The position numbers were made by a program, and so were the translations under genes. Below are positions 25,625 through 33,938 of a stretch of 64,000 bases of DNA, in pieces. This stretch comes from Mycolicibacterium sp. CBMA 247. GTDB lineage: Bacteria; Actinomycetota; Actinomycetes; Mycobacteriales; Mycobacteriaceae. Each line of letters opens with the position of its first letter. Within the stretch, counting starts at the first letter, position 1. The notes under the pieces are model-generated. The model saw only the letters and a program-made list of their open reading frames with translations, did no database searches and was not told the origin of the DNA. The stretch covers positions 124,001 through 188,000 of the forward strand of contig NZ_VTGX01000005.1 in the NCBI RefSeq assembly GCF_009729095.1. Direction: 5' to 3'.

Positions 25625-25816
25625 CTATTCGATGACGATGGCCTGCTCGGGGCATGAGTGCGCAGCCTCGCGCACCGCGTCCTCCTGATCCGGGGGCACC
25701 ACCTCGGAAACCGGTGATGCGTGACCGTCGACGTCATCGAGGACGAACGAGTCGGGCGCGATCATCGAGCACAGGGTGTGGCCCTGGCAGCGACTGGCAT
25801 CGACCGAAACCTTCAC
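25625..25816 (-). CDS. 3Fe-4S-type ferredoxin
   Basis: GTG 25816 (VKVSVDASRCQGHTLC) follows AAGGAG by eight bases. The 63-residue protein has CQGHTLC and a C-terminal HSCPEQAI. The His-containing gap in place of the second Cys is the signature of the [3Fe-4S] ferredoxins that serve actinobacterial P450s. It is encoded between the mycofactocin-type SDR and the P450, and is thus the probable electron donor for CYP 24133 and perhaps for the other P450s in the window. No ferredoxin reductase is seen. Confidence 0.93.
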   Translation of the reverse strand: MKVSVDASRCQGHTLCSMIAPDSFVLDDVDGHASPVSEVVPPDQEDAVREAAHSCPEQAIVIE

Positions 25817-25850
25817 TACGCCAACTCCTTTCGAATCAATGGTTGCGGCA

Positions 25851-26723
25851 TCACACGTGGTAGTCATACCACTTGAGGTAGCCGCCGGCGTCGACGCGCA
25901 GTTGCATACCGGTGACGTAACGGGCCTCATCGGAGGCCAGCCACAGCACTGCGTTGCTGATGTCCTGGGGCTCGATCCACGGCACCTTCATGGCCTGCTG
26001 GACGTAGAACACCGGCTCGGCGTCGGCCTGGGTGGGGTGCTCCAGATCCGGGCGGAACGAGCGGTACATCGGCTCGCTCTGCAGCATGTTGGTGTTGCAG
26101 TTGGTCGGGTGGATGACGTTGGCCCGGATCCCGCGCGGGGCGAGCTCGGTGGCGACGTCGTGCACGTACTGCGACAGCAGCCGCTTGGAGGTCATGTAGG
26201 CCATACCGCCCGGATCGGCGCCGGGGTTGGGCTTGTTGTGCGCATCCATCAGGGCGGCGGCCGATGCGGTGGCGACGATGGAGGCACCTTCGGTCAGGTG
26301 CGGCAGCGCAACCTGGATCGCGTTGATGGTGCCGATCAGGTTGGTGTTGATGACGTCGGTCCAGGCCTGTAGCGGGGGATTGCCCCTCATGCCGGCGACA
26401 CCGGCCTGGGCCACCACGATGTCGACCTTGCCGAGCTCGGCCAGGCCGGCGTCCAGGGCCTCCTTGAGCTGACCCGCCTCGCGGACATCGGCCTGGGCGG
26501 TGACGATGCGACGGCCGGTCTTCTCGACGAAGCGGGCGGTCTCCTCGAGGTCCTCGGGCTTGGCCAGCGCGTAGCCGATCGAGTCGATGTCCTTACACAG
26601 GTCGACCGCGATGATGTCGGCGCCCTCTTCGGCCAGCCGGATCGCGTGGCTGCGGCCCTGACCACGTGCCGCGCCGGTGATGAATGCGACTTTCCCGGCT
26701 ACCCGGCCTTCTACGCTTCCCAC
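25851..26723 (-). CDS. mycofactocin-type SDR (carveol dehydrogenase-like)
   Basis: A 290-residue SDR with TGAARGQGRSHA, the family insertion (GYALAKPEDLEETARFVEK) and catalytic YMTSK. It is clearly paralogous to the one at 21702, sharing RVNAIHPTNCNT / RANVIHPTNCNT and YIEPEDM / WIEPQDI. It probably oxidises an alcohol made by the adjacent P450, with electrons going to mycofactocin. It is the second gene of the minus-strand operon starting at 27472. Confidence 0.9.
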   Translation of the reverse strand: MGSVEGRVAGKVAFITGAARGQGRSHAIRLAEEGADIIAVDLCKDIDSIGYALAKPEDLEETARFVEKTGRRIVTAQADVREAGQLKEALDAGLAELGKVDIVVAQAGVAGMRGNPPLQAWTDVINTNLIGTINAIQVALPHLTEGASIVATASAAALMDAHNKPNPGADPGGMAYMTSKRLLSQYVHDVATELAPRGIRANVIHPTNCNTNMLQSEPMYRSFRPDLEHPTQADAEPVFYVQQAMKVPWIEPQDISNAVLWLASDEARYVTGMQLRVDAGGYLKWYDYHV

Positions 26724-26770
26724 TGCATATGTCCTTTCGCTGATGATGTTTCGTGCGCGTCGCGTCCGCG

Positions 26771-27472
26771 TCAGGTGTTACGGCCGCCGTTGACGCCGAG
26801 AATCTGGCCGGTGATGTAGCCGGCTTCCTCGGACACCAGGAATGCGCATGCGGCGGCGATGTCCTCGGGCTTGCCCATCCGGCGCACCGGGGTCTGCGCG
26901 ATCTGCCGCTCAGTGTCGCCGAGGAAGCCCTTGCCTTCGGCCTTGCGCAGCATGGGGGTGTCGATGAAGCCCGGTGGCACGGCGTTGACGGTGATGCCGT
27001 TGGGGCCGAATTCCAGCGCCAGGCTCTTGGTCAGGCCGTTCACCGCGGACTTCGCCGCAACGTAGGGGGACATGAAGGGTTGGCCCGAATGCGTGCTCGA
27101 AGACGAGATGTTGACGATCCGGCCCCAGCCGGCCTCGATCATGTCGGGCAACACCGCCTGCACACAGTGGAATACGCCATTGAGGTTGACATCGATGATC
27201 TGCTGCCACTTCTCGAATGAGACGTCGCTGAAGCGCTTGAAGCAGTCCAGGCCCGCCGCGTTGACCAACACCGAGATCGGACCGAGTTGGGCGCGAATTG
27301 CATTGAGTGCGGCGTCGACGGCGGCGCGGTCGGTCACGTCGGCGACGTGAGCGAACTCGTCATCCGATGGCTGCAAGTCGAGTCTCGCGACATTGAGGCC
27401 GTCGGCGCGCAACCGGGTGGCGATGGCCGCCCCGATGCCCGAACCTCCTCCGGTGACAACGGCGTTCTTCAT
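26771..27472 (-). CDS. SDR oxidoreductase, FabG-like
   Basis: A 233-residue classical SDR: cofactor motif TGGGSGIG at residue 7, NAAG in VLVNAAGLD, ISSSSTHSG, catalytic YVAAK, and the C-terminal AGYITGQILGVNGG. First gene of the minus-strand P450 operon. It could be a 3-ketoacyl reductase or alcohol dehydrogenase; the location with a P450 and an aldehyde dehydrogenase divergon favours a catabolic role (inference). Confidence 0.9.
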   Translation of the reverse strand: MKNAVVTGGGSGIGAAIATRLRADGLNVARLDLQPSDDEFAHVADVTDRAAVDAALNAIRAQLGPISVLVNAAGLDCFKRFSDVSFEKWQQIIDVNLNGVFHCVQAVLPDMIEAGWGRIVNISSSSTHSGQPFMSPYVAAKSAVNGLTKSLALEFGPNGITVNAVPPGFIDTPMLRKAEGKGFLGDTERQIAQTPVRRMGKPEDIAAACAFLVSEEAGYITGQILGVNGGRNT

Positions 27473-27736
27473 GACAGGTCTCCGGTCGCCGGGCGAATCC
27501 GGGCTTTCTCAAGGGTCAAGAATCATCCTTCCGATTATGAGAACCGTACTCTCGGACCAGCGTGCACCGCAAGATCCGGGCGCAACCTGCGTGCCGCCGG
27601 TGCAGATGCCGGATCAGCATCGAACAGGGCATGACTAGCCAATCTATCTTTCATTTGAGTTCTCATCGAGCGAATGTATGATTCGCCGGTGATGAGAATG
27701 AAGTTTCCATCACAGTGGTGAAATCGCCTGAGGAGG
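27473..27736. promoter_or_regulatory. divergent promoter region with two different inverted repeats
   Basis: No gene. It holds GAGAAC-CGT-ACTCTC at 27539-27553, the N3 form of the recurring motif. A second, longer repeat at 27660-27698 has outer arms TTCTCATC / GATGAGAA and inner arms GCGAAT-N5-ATTCGC. The first is nearer the SDR operon, the second nearer the aldehyde dehydrogenase. Confidence 0.6.
27660..27698. promoter_or_regulatory. 39-bp nested inverted repeat upstream of aldehyde dehydrogenase
   Basis: Outer arms TTCTCATC (27660-27667) and GATGAGAA (27691-27698) enclose a perfect inner repeat GCGAAT-GTATG-ATTCGC (27670-27686). It sits 38 bp before ATG 27737 and is a candidate operator. 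Confidence 0.6.
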
Positions 27737-29212
27737 ATGATGCAGGAAACGCCGACCATCGCGGAAGAACAGCGGGCCGACCGGAAGCTGTTGATCGGCG
27801 GAGAGCTGCTCGAGACCCCGCGGACGTTTCCTTCCGTCAATCCGGCCACCGGTGAGGTATTCGGCTACGCGCCGGACGCAACGGTCGCCGATGCCCAAGC
27901 TGCGGTCGCCGCGGCCAAGCAGGCGTTCGACAACGCCGACTGGTCCACCAACACCGAACTGCGGGTCCGTTGCCTGGAGCAGCTGCACCAGGCCCTGATC
28001 GAGCATCGCGACGAACTGGCCGCACTGACCACCGCCGAGGTAGGGGCCACCGCGGCGTTGTGCGCCGGTGCGCAGCTGGACGGACCGATCGACATCGTGC
28101 GGTACTACGCCGAGCTGCTCAAGACCTACCCGCTGACCGAGGACCTCGGAAACATCGAGATCCGCGGCACGCAGCATCACCGGTGGGTAGAGAAGGAAGC
28201 GGCCGGCGTGGTGGCCGCGATCATCGCCTACAACTATCCGAACCAGCTGGCCCTGGCCAAACTGGCGCCCGCCCTGGCGGCCGGCTGCACCGTGGTGCTC
28301 AAGTCCGCTCCGGATACCCCGTTGATCACGCTGGCCCTCGGCGAGCTGATCGCCAACCACACCGACATCCCGGCCGGCGTCGTCAACGTGCTGTCGGGCG
28401 CCGACCCCGAGGTGGGCGCGGTGCTCACCACAAGCCCGGGAGTCGACATGGTCACCTTCACGGGTTCCACGCCCACCGGCCGGCGCATCATGGCCGCGGC
28501 CAGTGAGACCTTGAAGAAGGTGTTCCTGGAGCTCGGTGGCAAGTCGGCCGCGATCGTCCTCGACGATGCCGACTTCAACAGCGCCGCACTGTTCTCGGCG
28601 TTCAGCATGGTCACCCACGCCGGTCAGGGTTGTGCGCTGACCTCGCGGGTGCTCGTGCCGGCCAAGCACAAGGACGAGATCGTCGAGCTGATCAAGAACA
28701 ACTTCGGCCTGGTGCGGTACGGCGATCCGACCGATCCCAAGACCTACATGGGACCGCTGATCAGCCAGAAGCAGCGCGACAAGGTTGACGGCATGGTCAA
28801 GCGCGCCGTCGACGCCGGGGCAACGCTGGTCACCGGTGGCGAGAAGGTCGACCCCGGGTACTTCTACACCCCGACGCTGCTGGCCGATGTGGATCCGGAC
28901 AGCGAGATCGCGCAGGAAGAGGTCTTCGGGCCGGTGCTGACCGTGATCGCCTATGAAGACGACGACGATGCGGTGCGCATCGCCAACAACTCGATCTACG
29001 GGTTGTCCGGCGCGGTGTTCGGCAGCGAGGACCGCGCCCTGGCCGTGGCCAGGCGGATCCGGACCGGGACGTTCTCCATCAACGGCGGCAACTACTTCAG
29101 TCCCGACAGTCCGTTCGGCGGATACAAGCAGTCGGGTATCGGCCGGGAGATGGGCACGGCAGGACTCGAGGAGTTCATGGAAGCCAAGACGTTCGCGCGG
29201 GTGCTGTCATGA
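27737..29212 (+). CDS. NAD(P)-dependent aldehyde dehydrogenase
   Basis: A 491-residue ALDH with ATG at 27737 and a second ATG at 27740; GAGGAGG abuts the first, so 27740 has better spacing. It has YNYPNQ in the cofactor site, LELGGKS and the catalytic Cys in HAGQGC, all intact. It is paralogous to the ALDH at 17594. The CoA-transferase start overlaps its stop (ATGA), so the likely product acid is activated to a CoA ester by the next gene or by the acyl-CoA synthetases. Confidence 0.95.
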   Translation: MMQETPTIAEEQRADRKLLIGGELLETPRTFPSVNPATGEVFGYAPDATVADAQAAVAAAKQAFDNADWSTNTELRVRCLEQLHQALIEHRDELAALTTAEVGATAALCAGAQLDGPIDIVRYYAELLKTYPLTEDLGNIEIRGTQHHRWVEKEAAGVVAAIIAYNYPNQLALAKLAPALAAGCTVVLKSAPDTPLITLALGELIANHTDIPAGVVNVLSGADPEVGAVLTTSPGVDMVTFTGSTPTGRRIMAAASETLKKVFLELGGKSAAIVLDDADFNSAALFSAFSMVTHAGQGCALTSRVLVPAKHKDEIVELIKNNFGLVRYGDPTDPKTYMGPLISQKQRDKVDGMVKRAVDAGATLVTGGEKVDPGYFYTPTLLADVDPDSEIAQEEVFGPVLTVIAYEDDDDAVRIANNSIYGLSGAVFGSEDRALAVARRIRTGTFSINGGNYFSPDSPFGGYKQSGIGREMGTAGLEEFMEAKTFARVLS

Positions 29213-29316
29213 CCGGCGGACAGGAGCGAAGCGACCGGGGGAATGTGACCGGCGGGCAGGAGCGAAGCGACCGGGGGAATGTGACCGGCGGGCAGGAGCG
29301 AAGCGACCGGGGGAAT
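29209..29316. repeat. three tandem 36-bp units at CoA-transferase start
   Basis: Units 29209-29244, 29245-29280 and 29281-29316 are almost identical (core CAGGAGCGAAGCGACCGGGG), each ending GGGGGAAT just before an ATG/GTG position. The first begins with the annotated ATG; GTGs at 29245, 29281 and 29317 begin the next frames. Confidence 0.95.
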
Positions 29317-30525
29317 GTGTCGGGGCCCTTGACGGGCATCCGCATCCTCGAGGTCGCGATGTACGGCTTCGTCCCCTCGGCCGGAGCCGTGCTGGGCGAG
29401 TGGGGTGCCGACGTCATCAAGGTCGAGCACGCCGTCACCGGCGACCCGCAACGTGGGCTGCGTCAGACCGGGCCGCTGCGTGTCGAGGGCGATCCCAACC
29501 CGAACATCGAGCATGCCAACCGCGGCAAGCGCAGCATCGGGCTGGACATGTCGGTGCCGGAGGGGCGGGAGGTGCTGCTGGAACTGGCGCGTCGCGCCGA
29601 TGTGTTCCTCACCAGCTTTCTGCCCGGGCATCGGCAGAAGTTCGGCATCGACGTCGAGGACATCCGCGCGGTGAACCCGAACATCATCTACGCCCGCGGC
29701 AGCGCTCTGGGCCCCCGCGGCGAGGAGTCGGTCAAAGGTGGTTACGACATGACCGCCTTCTGGTGCCGGGCCGGCACCGCGGCGACGATCACCCCGCCCG
29801 GTATCGAGGGGATGATCGGCCCGCCGGGACCCGCCTACGGCGACACCATCTCGGGCACCAATCTCGCGGGCGGTATCGCCGCGGCGCTGTTCAAGCGGGA
29901 GCGCACCGGGCAGCCGTCGGTGGTGGACGTGTCACTGCTGGGCAGCGGTCTGTGGTCGATGGGGCATACCGTCGCGCTCACCAGTCACCTCAACCAGTTG
30001 ATGGTGCAGCCGCCGCCAGGTGTGCACGGCTCGCCGATCAACCCGCTCGTCGGGTTGTACGGCACCGCCGACGATCGCTACATCTCGTTCGTGATGATGC
30101 AGCCGACCAAGTTCTGGGCCGACGTCTGCCGGCACATGGACCTGGAGCGCTACGTCGACGACCCGAGGTTCGCCACCGCCGAATCCTTCGCAGAGCACAC
30201 CCCCGAGGCGGTCGAGATCCTCACCGAGGCGATGAAGAAGCGGACTTTGCCAGAGTGGAGCGAGCGATTCGCGACGCTGGCCGGGCCATGGGCTCCGGTG
30301 CAGGACACCCTGCAGGCCGCTCAGGATGCCCAGATCCGGGCCAACGAGTATCTGGTGCAGGCGGGCGAGCTCGAGTTGGTGGCCAACCCAGTGCAATTCG
30401 ACGTCACGGCGCCGAGCACCGGGCCGGCGCCGGGCTTCGCCGAACAGACCGACGACATCCTGGTCGAACTCGGCCTGGACTGGGATCGCATCATCGAACT
30501 CAAGACCGCCGGCGCCGTCACCTAG
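29209..30525 (+). CDS. family III (CaiB/BaiF) CoA-transferase
   Basis: 438 residues from ATG 29209; the first 36 are three copies of a 12-residue repeat (VTGGQERSDRGN). The conserved domain begins at GTG 29317 (VSGPLTGIRILEVA), itself a plausible start. Family features: GWGADVIKVEH-like EWGADVIKVEH, NRGKRSIGLDM, and the catalytic Asp in PAYGDTISG, followed by GQPSVVDVSLLGSG. It would transfer CoA between acids in the catabolic pathway. It overlaps the aldehyde dehydrogenase by four bases. Start choice is uncertain because of the repeats. Confidence 0.9.
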   Translation: MTGGQERSDRGNVTGGQERSDRGNVTGGQERSDRGNVSGPLTGIRILEVAMYGFVPSAGAVLGEWGADVIKVEHAVTGDPQRGLRQTGPLRVEGDPNPNIEHANRGKRSIGLDMSVPEGREVLLELARRADVFLTSFLPGHRQKFGIDVEDIRAVNPNIIYARGSALGPRGEESVKGGYDMTAFWCRAGTAATITPPGIEGMIGPPGPAYGDTISGTNLAGGIAAALFKRERTGQPSVVDVSLLGSGLWSMGHTVALTSHLNQLMVQPPPGVHGSPINPLVGLYGTADDRYISFVMMQPTKFWADVCRHMDLERYVDDPRFATAESFAEHTPEAVEILTEAMKKRTLPEWSERFATLAGPWAPVQDTLQAAQDAQIRANEYLVQAGELELVANPVQFDVTAPSTGPAPGFAEQTDDILVELGLDWDRIIELKTAGAVT

Positions 30526-30807
30526 GCCGCCGTCGTCATGCCCTTCAGCGCTTCCAACGGGATCCGTCCTTCGTGGGCTGCCTCCAGTGCAGCCCATGAC
30601 AGGTACGGCCATGCGGTGCAACCCTGTGAAGGGAGCCGCCCCAATTGCCAACTCGCTGAGCAAGTTTTGCGTTGTTTGCCCTCGCGAGAGATCCCGAGTC
30701 CGATAGCATCGGGCCCTCGGGGGGCGGCCAAGTGGACAAGTCTGTCCGGCCCCATCGGTTGGTGCGGTGAGGTGAAGAAGCTCCAACGAGAGCAGGAGGC
30801 GCGTCAG
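30526..30807. promoter_or_regulatory. upstream region of mce operon
   Basis: A hairpin TGGGCTGC-N7-GCAGCCCA (30574-30596) probably terminates the preceding operon. A TAGCAT sequence at 30704-30709 fits a mycobacterial -10, without a clear -35. No confident gene is seen before 30808. Confidence 0.4.
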
Positions 30808-30993
30808 ATGCCCGAGCGCACCCCGCACTCGCCGGTCAATGTCGAGCCTGACGGTTCGCGACCGGCGATGCATATGAAAGGCGTTGCGGCCCAATCGAGT
30901 TCGGTCGAGACTGGAATTGACGGACGACCGACCGGCCGGTTGGCACGTTCTGCAGCAGTCACCAGCCGGGACAGGAGCGCTCATGGCGGATAA
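30808..30993 (+). CDS. possible 61-residue leader ORF of mce operon
   Basis: ATG 30808 lies eight bases after AGGAGG, a strong ribosome site. The product MPERTPHSPVNVEPDGSRPA... is polar, Ser/Arg-rich, without membrane segment or recognised domain. Its TAA (30991-30993) lies 11 bases inside the first YrbE gene, so it could couple translation. Coding status is uncertain; it may be a spurious frame in the leader. Confidence 0.4.
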   Translation: MPERTPHSPVNVEPDGSRPAMHMKGVAAQSSSVETGIDGRPTGRLARSAAVTSRDRSAHGG

Positions 30994-31780
30994 ATGGTCG
31001 ACCGGCATCCCGCTGGTACGCAACCTGTCGGGCCCCATGCAGGCCGTCGGGGCGCTGTTCGCGATGGCGCTGGACGCCATCCGGTTCATCTTCAAGCGAC
31101 CGTTTCAGGGGCGGGAGTTCCTGGAACAGTGCTGGTTTGTGGCACGCGTGTCGATGGCGCCGACGCTGTTGGTGGCGATCCCGTTCACGGTGCTGGTGAG
31201 CTTCACACTCAACATCCTGTTGCGCGAGCTGGGTGCGGCCGACCTGTCGGGTGCGGGTGCGGCCTTCGGTGCGGTGACCCAGCTGGGTCCGATGGTGACG
31301 GTGCTGATCGTTGCCGGTGCCGGGGCGACGGCGATGTGCGCGGATCTGGGCTCACGCACGATCCGCGAGGAGATCGACGCCATGGAGGTCCTCGGGATCA
31401 ACCCGGTGCAGCGATTGGTGACCCCGCGCATCCTGGCCTCCGGACTGGTGGCGCTGCTGCTCAACAGCCTGGTGGTGATCATCGGCATCCTGGGCGGCTA
31501 CGTGTTCTCGGTGTTCATCCAGGATGTGAACCCCGGTGCATTCGCGGCCGGAATCACGCTGTTGACCGGAGTGCCGGAGGTGATCATCTCGTGTGTCAAG
31601 GCGGCGCTGTTCGGCTTGATCGCCGGGTTGGTGGCCTGCTACCGCGGGTTGACGATTGTCGGTGGCGGCGCCAAGGCGGTGGGCAACGCCGTGAACGAGA
31701 CGGTGGTGTACGCCTTCATGGCCTTGTTCGTGATCAACGTGGTCGTCACCGCCATCGGCATCCGCATGACGGCGCACTGA
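30983..31780 (+). CDS. yrbEA: MlaE-type permease subunit YrbE-A of an Mce system
   Basis: ATG 30983 is five bases after AGGAG. A 265-residue integral membrane protein with about five to six transmembrane helices and the MlaE hallmark REEIDAMEVLGINPVQRLV near residue 130. With YrbE-B it forms the inner-membrane permease core of an Mce lipid importer, energised by the MceG ATPase, which is not encoded here. First confident gene of the operon. Confidence 0.97.
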   Translation: MADKWSTGIPLVRNLSGPMQAVGALFAMALDAIRFIFKRPFQGREFLEQCWFVARVSMAPTLLVAIPFTVLVSFTLNILLRELGAADLSGAGAAFGAVTQLGPMVTVLIVAGAGATAMCADLGSRTIREEIDAMEVLGINPVQRLVTPRILASGLVALLLNSLVVIIGILGGYVFSVFIQDVNPGAFAAGITLLTGVPEVIISCVKAALFGLIAGLVACYRGLTIVGGGAKAVGNAVNETVVYAFMALFVINVVVTAIGIRMTAH

Positions 31781-31793
31781 GGCAGGGGACGTA

Positions 31794-32651
31794 ATGGGAA
31801 CGATGACGATCCTGCGGTCGACCTATCCGCGGGTGACCAGGCAGTTCAACAAGCCGGTGTCGACGCTCAGCCGGATCGGCGATCACACGCTGTTCTATCT
31901 CAAGGCGCTGGCCGGCACTCCGCATGCGGCATTGCACTACCGCAAGGAACTGGTACGGCTGATCGCTGAAATCTCGATGGGCGCAGGCACATTGGCGATG
32001 ATCGGTGGCACGGTGGTGATCGTGGGGTTCTTGACCCTGGCCACCGGTGGTGTGCTTGCCATCCAGGGCTACTCCTCGCTGGGCAACATCGGCATCGAAG
32101 CGTTGACCGGGTTCTTGTCAGCGTTCATCAACGTGCGCATCGCCGCGCCGGTGGTGGCCGGCATCGGTCTGGCCGCTACCTTCGGCGCCGGCGTGACCGC
32201 CCAGCTGGGGGCGATGCGGATCAACGAGGAAATCGACGCGCTGGAAGCCATGGCGATCCGGCCGGTCGAATACCTGGTGTCCACCCGCATCGTGGCCGGG
32301 ATGATCGCCATCACCCCGCTGTACGCGATCGCGGTGATCCTGTCCTTCCTGGCCTCCCAGTTCACCACCGTGGTGCTGCTCGGGCAGTCAGGTGGTCTCT
32401 ATAGCCACTACTTCACCACGTTCCTCAATCCGATCGACCTGCTGTGGTCGTTCCTGCAGGCCATCCTGATGGCCATCACCATCCTGCTGATCCACACCTA
32501 CTTCGGCTATTTCGCCTCCGGCGGGCCATCCGGGGTCGGGGTCGCGGTCGGCAACGCCGTACGTACCTCTTTGATCGTCGTGGTCTCGGTGACCCTGCTG
32601 GTGTCACTGTCCGTCTACGGCTCCAACGGAAACTTCAACCTGTCGGGTTAG
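31794..32651 (+). CDS. yrbEB: MlaE-type permease subunit YrbE-B of an Mce system
   Basis: 285 residues, 13 bp after yrbEA. It has the N-terminal region and helices of MlaE permeases and the motif NEEIDALEAMAIRPVEYLVSTR near residue 143. It pairs with YrbE-A. Helices include MIGGTVVIVGFLTLATGG and GVTAQLGAM. Order and spacing are those of all mycobacterial mce operons. Confidence 0.97.
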   Translation: MGTMTILRSTYPRVTRQFNKPVSTLSRIGDHTLFYLKALAGTPHAALHYRKELVRLIAEISMGAGTLAMIGGTVVIVGFLTLATGGVLAIQGYSSLGNIGIEALTGFLSAFINVRIAAPVVAGIGLAATFGAGVTAQLGAMRINEEIDALEAMAIRPVEYLVSTRIVAGMIAITPLYAIAVILSFLASQFTTVVLLGQSGGLYSHYFTTFLNPIDLLWSFLQAILMAITILLIHTYFGYFASGGPSGVGVAVGNAVRTSLIVVVSVTLLVSLSVYGSNGNFNLSG

Positions 32652-32660
32652 GGACAAGAA

Positions 32661-33938
32661 TTGACTCGAAACGTTGGTCCGGGTCCTGCCCACCGGTCCG
32701 AAACCACAAGTACCGCAGCGCCGGTGGCAGCACGCCCCGGTCGCAGCTTCGGCGCGCGGAGCTCCGCGCGGCCGCTGGCCGGTCTGGCGACCGTCGTCGC
32801 GGTAGGCCTGATCGTCGGCCTGGCGATCGCCCTGTTCCGCGGCAGCTTCATCGAGACCGAGCCGGTCACCTTGATCTCTGACCGTGCCGGCCTGGTGATG
32901 AACCCAGATGCCAAGGTGAAGATGCGGGGCGTGCAGGTCGGCACGGTCAGCTCGATCGAGAACCGCGCTGACGGCAAGGCCGTGCTGCACCTGGCGATGG
33001 ATCCGTCGCAGCTGCGCCTGATCCCCGGCAATGTTCAGGCCGACATCGCCTCGACCACGGTGTTCGGTGCCAAGTACGTCCAACTCGTCTCGCCGGACAA
33101 TCCGTCGACGGATCGGCTTCGCCCGGGCCAGACCCTGCAGGGCGACCACGTCACCGTCGAGATGAACACGGTCTTCCAGCAACTCACCCAGGTCCTCAAC
33201 AAGGTCGACCCGGCGAAGCTGAACGAAACTCTCGGCGCGCTCTCGTCCGCCTTCTCCGGGCGTGGCGAGGCGATGGGACAGTCGCTGACCGATTTCGATG
33301 CCCTGCTGAAGAAGCTCGAGCCCAGCCTGCCCAACCTGACCGGCGACATCGAAAGCATGGCCGCGGTGTCGAAGGCCTACGGTGATGCCGCGCCAGACCT
33401 GCTCAAGACCTTCGACAACACCAACCGCCTCAGCGACAGCATCGTGGCCGAGAAGCAGAATCTCGACACGTTCCTGGTCAGCGCGATCGGCTTGGCCGAC
33501 GTGGGCAACGACGTCATCGGCAGCAACCGGCAAGCGTTCAGCACCACGCTGAACTTGTTGGCGCCGACCACCGATCTGCTCAACGAGTACGCGCCTGGAC
33601 TCAAATGTGCTCTGGAGGGCATGGAGTACGTCTACAAGCAGCCGCCGTCGGCGGATCCCGGCGTGCTGGTCAACGTGGCCTTCACCCTGGGCATCGAGCG
33701 TTACCGCTACCCGTCGAACCTGCCGAAGGTGGCCGCCAAGGGTGGTCCGCAATGTATGGGGTTGCCGTACATCGGATTCGGCAACAAGGCGAAGTACCTC
33801 GTGGTCGACACCGATGCCAACCCTTGGCAGTACGGCAACCAGGGCATCCTGCTGAACTCCGACGGTCTCAAGCAGATCCTGTTCGGCCCGCTGGACGGTC
33901 CGCCACGTAACACCGCACAGATCGGACAACCGGGATGA
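32661..33938 (+). CDS. mceA: Mce family protein MceA
   Basis: 425 residues from TTG 32661, preceded by AGGGA. A cytoplasmic Arg-rich N-terminus is followed by one transmembrane helix (LATVVAVGLIVGLAIALF near 45) and an MCE/MlaD domain near 70-150 (GLVMNPDAKVKMRGVQVGTV). A long helical region follows, with Cys in LKCALEGMEY and QCMGLPYIGF. Mce proteins form a hetero-hexameric shaft carrying lipid across the periplasm. Stop overlaps the mceB start (ATGA). Confidence 0.95.
   Translation: MTRNVGPGPAHRSETTSTAAPVAARPGRSFGARSSARPLAGLATVVAVGLIVGLAIALFRGSFIETEPVTLISDRAGLVMNPDAKVKMRGVQVGTVSSIENRADGKAVLHLAMDPSQLRLIPGNVQADIASTTVFGAKYVQLVSPDNPSTDRLRPGQTLQGDHVTVEMNTVFQQLTQVLNKVDPAKLNETLGALSSAFSGRGEAMGQSLTDFDALLKKLEPSLPNLTGDIESMAAVSKAYGDAAPDLLKTFDNTNRLSDSIVAEKQNLDTFLVSAIGLADVGNDVIGSNRQAFSTTLNLLAPTTDLLNEYAPGLKCALEGMEYVYKQPPSADPGVLVNVAFTLGIERYRYPSNLPKVAAKGGPQCMGLPYIGFGNKAKYLVVDTDANPWQYGNQGILLNSDGLKQILFGPLDGPPRNTAQIGQPG

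Noticed and set aside
25555..25737. N-terminal extension of the P450 at 24133
   Set aside because: The extension is Arg/Pro/Ser-rich, overlaps the ferredoxin end, and a ribosome site supports GTG 25554.
29209..29316. Tandem repeats considered as a CRISPR array
   Set aside because: The 36-bp units abut each other without spacers and are in frame with a coding sequence.
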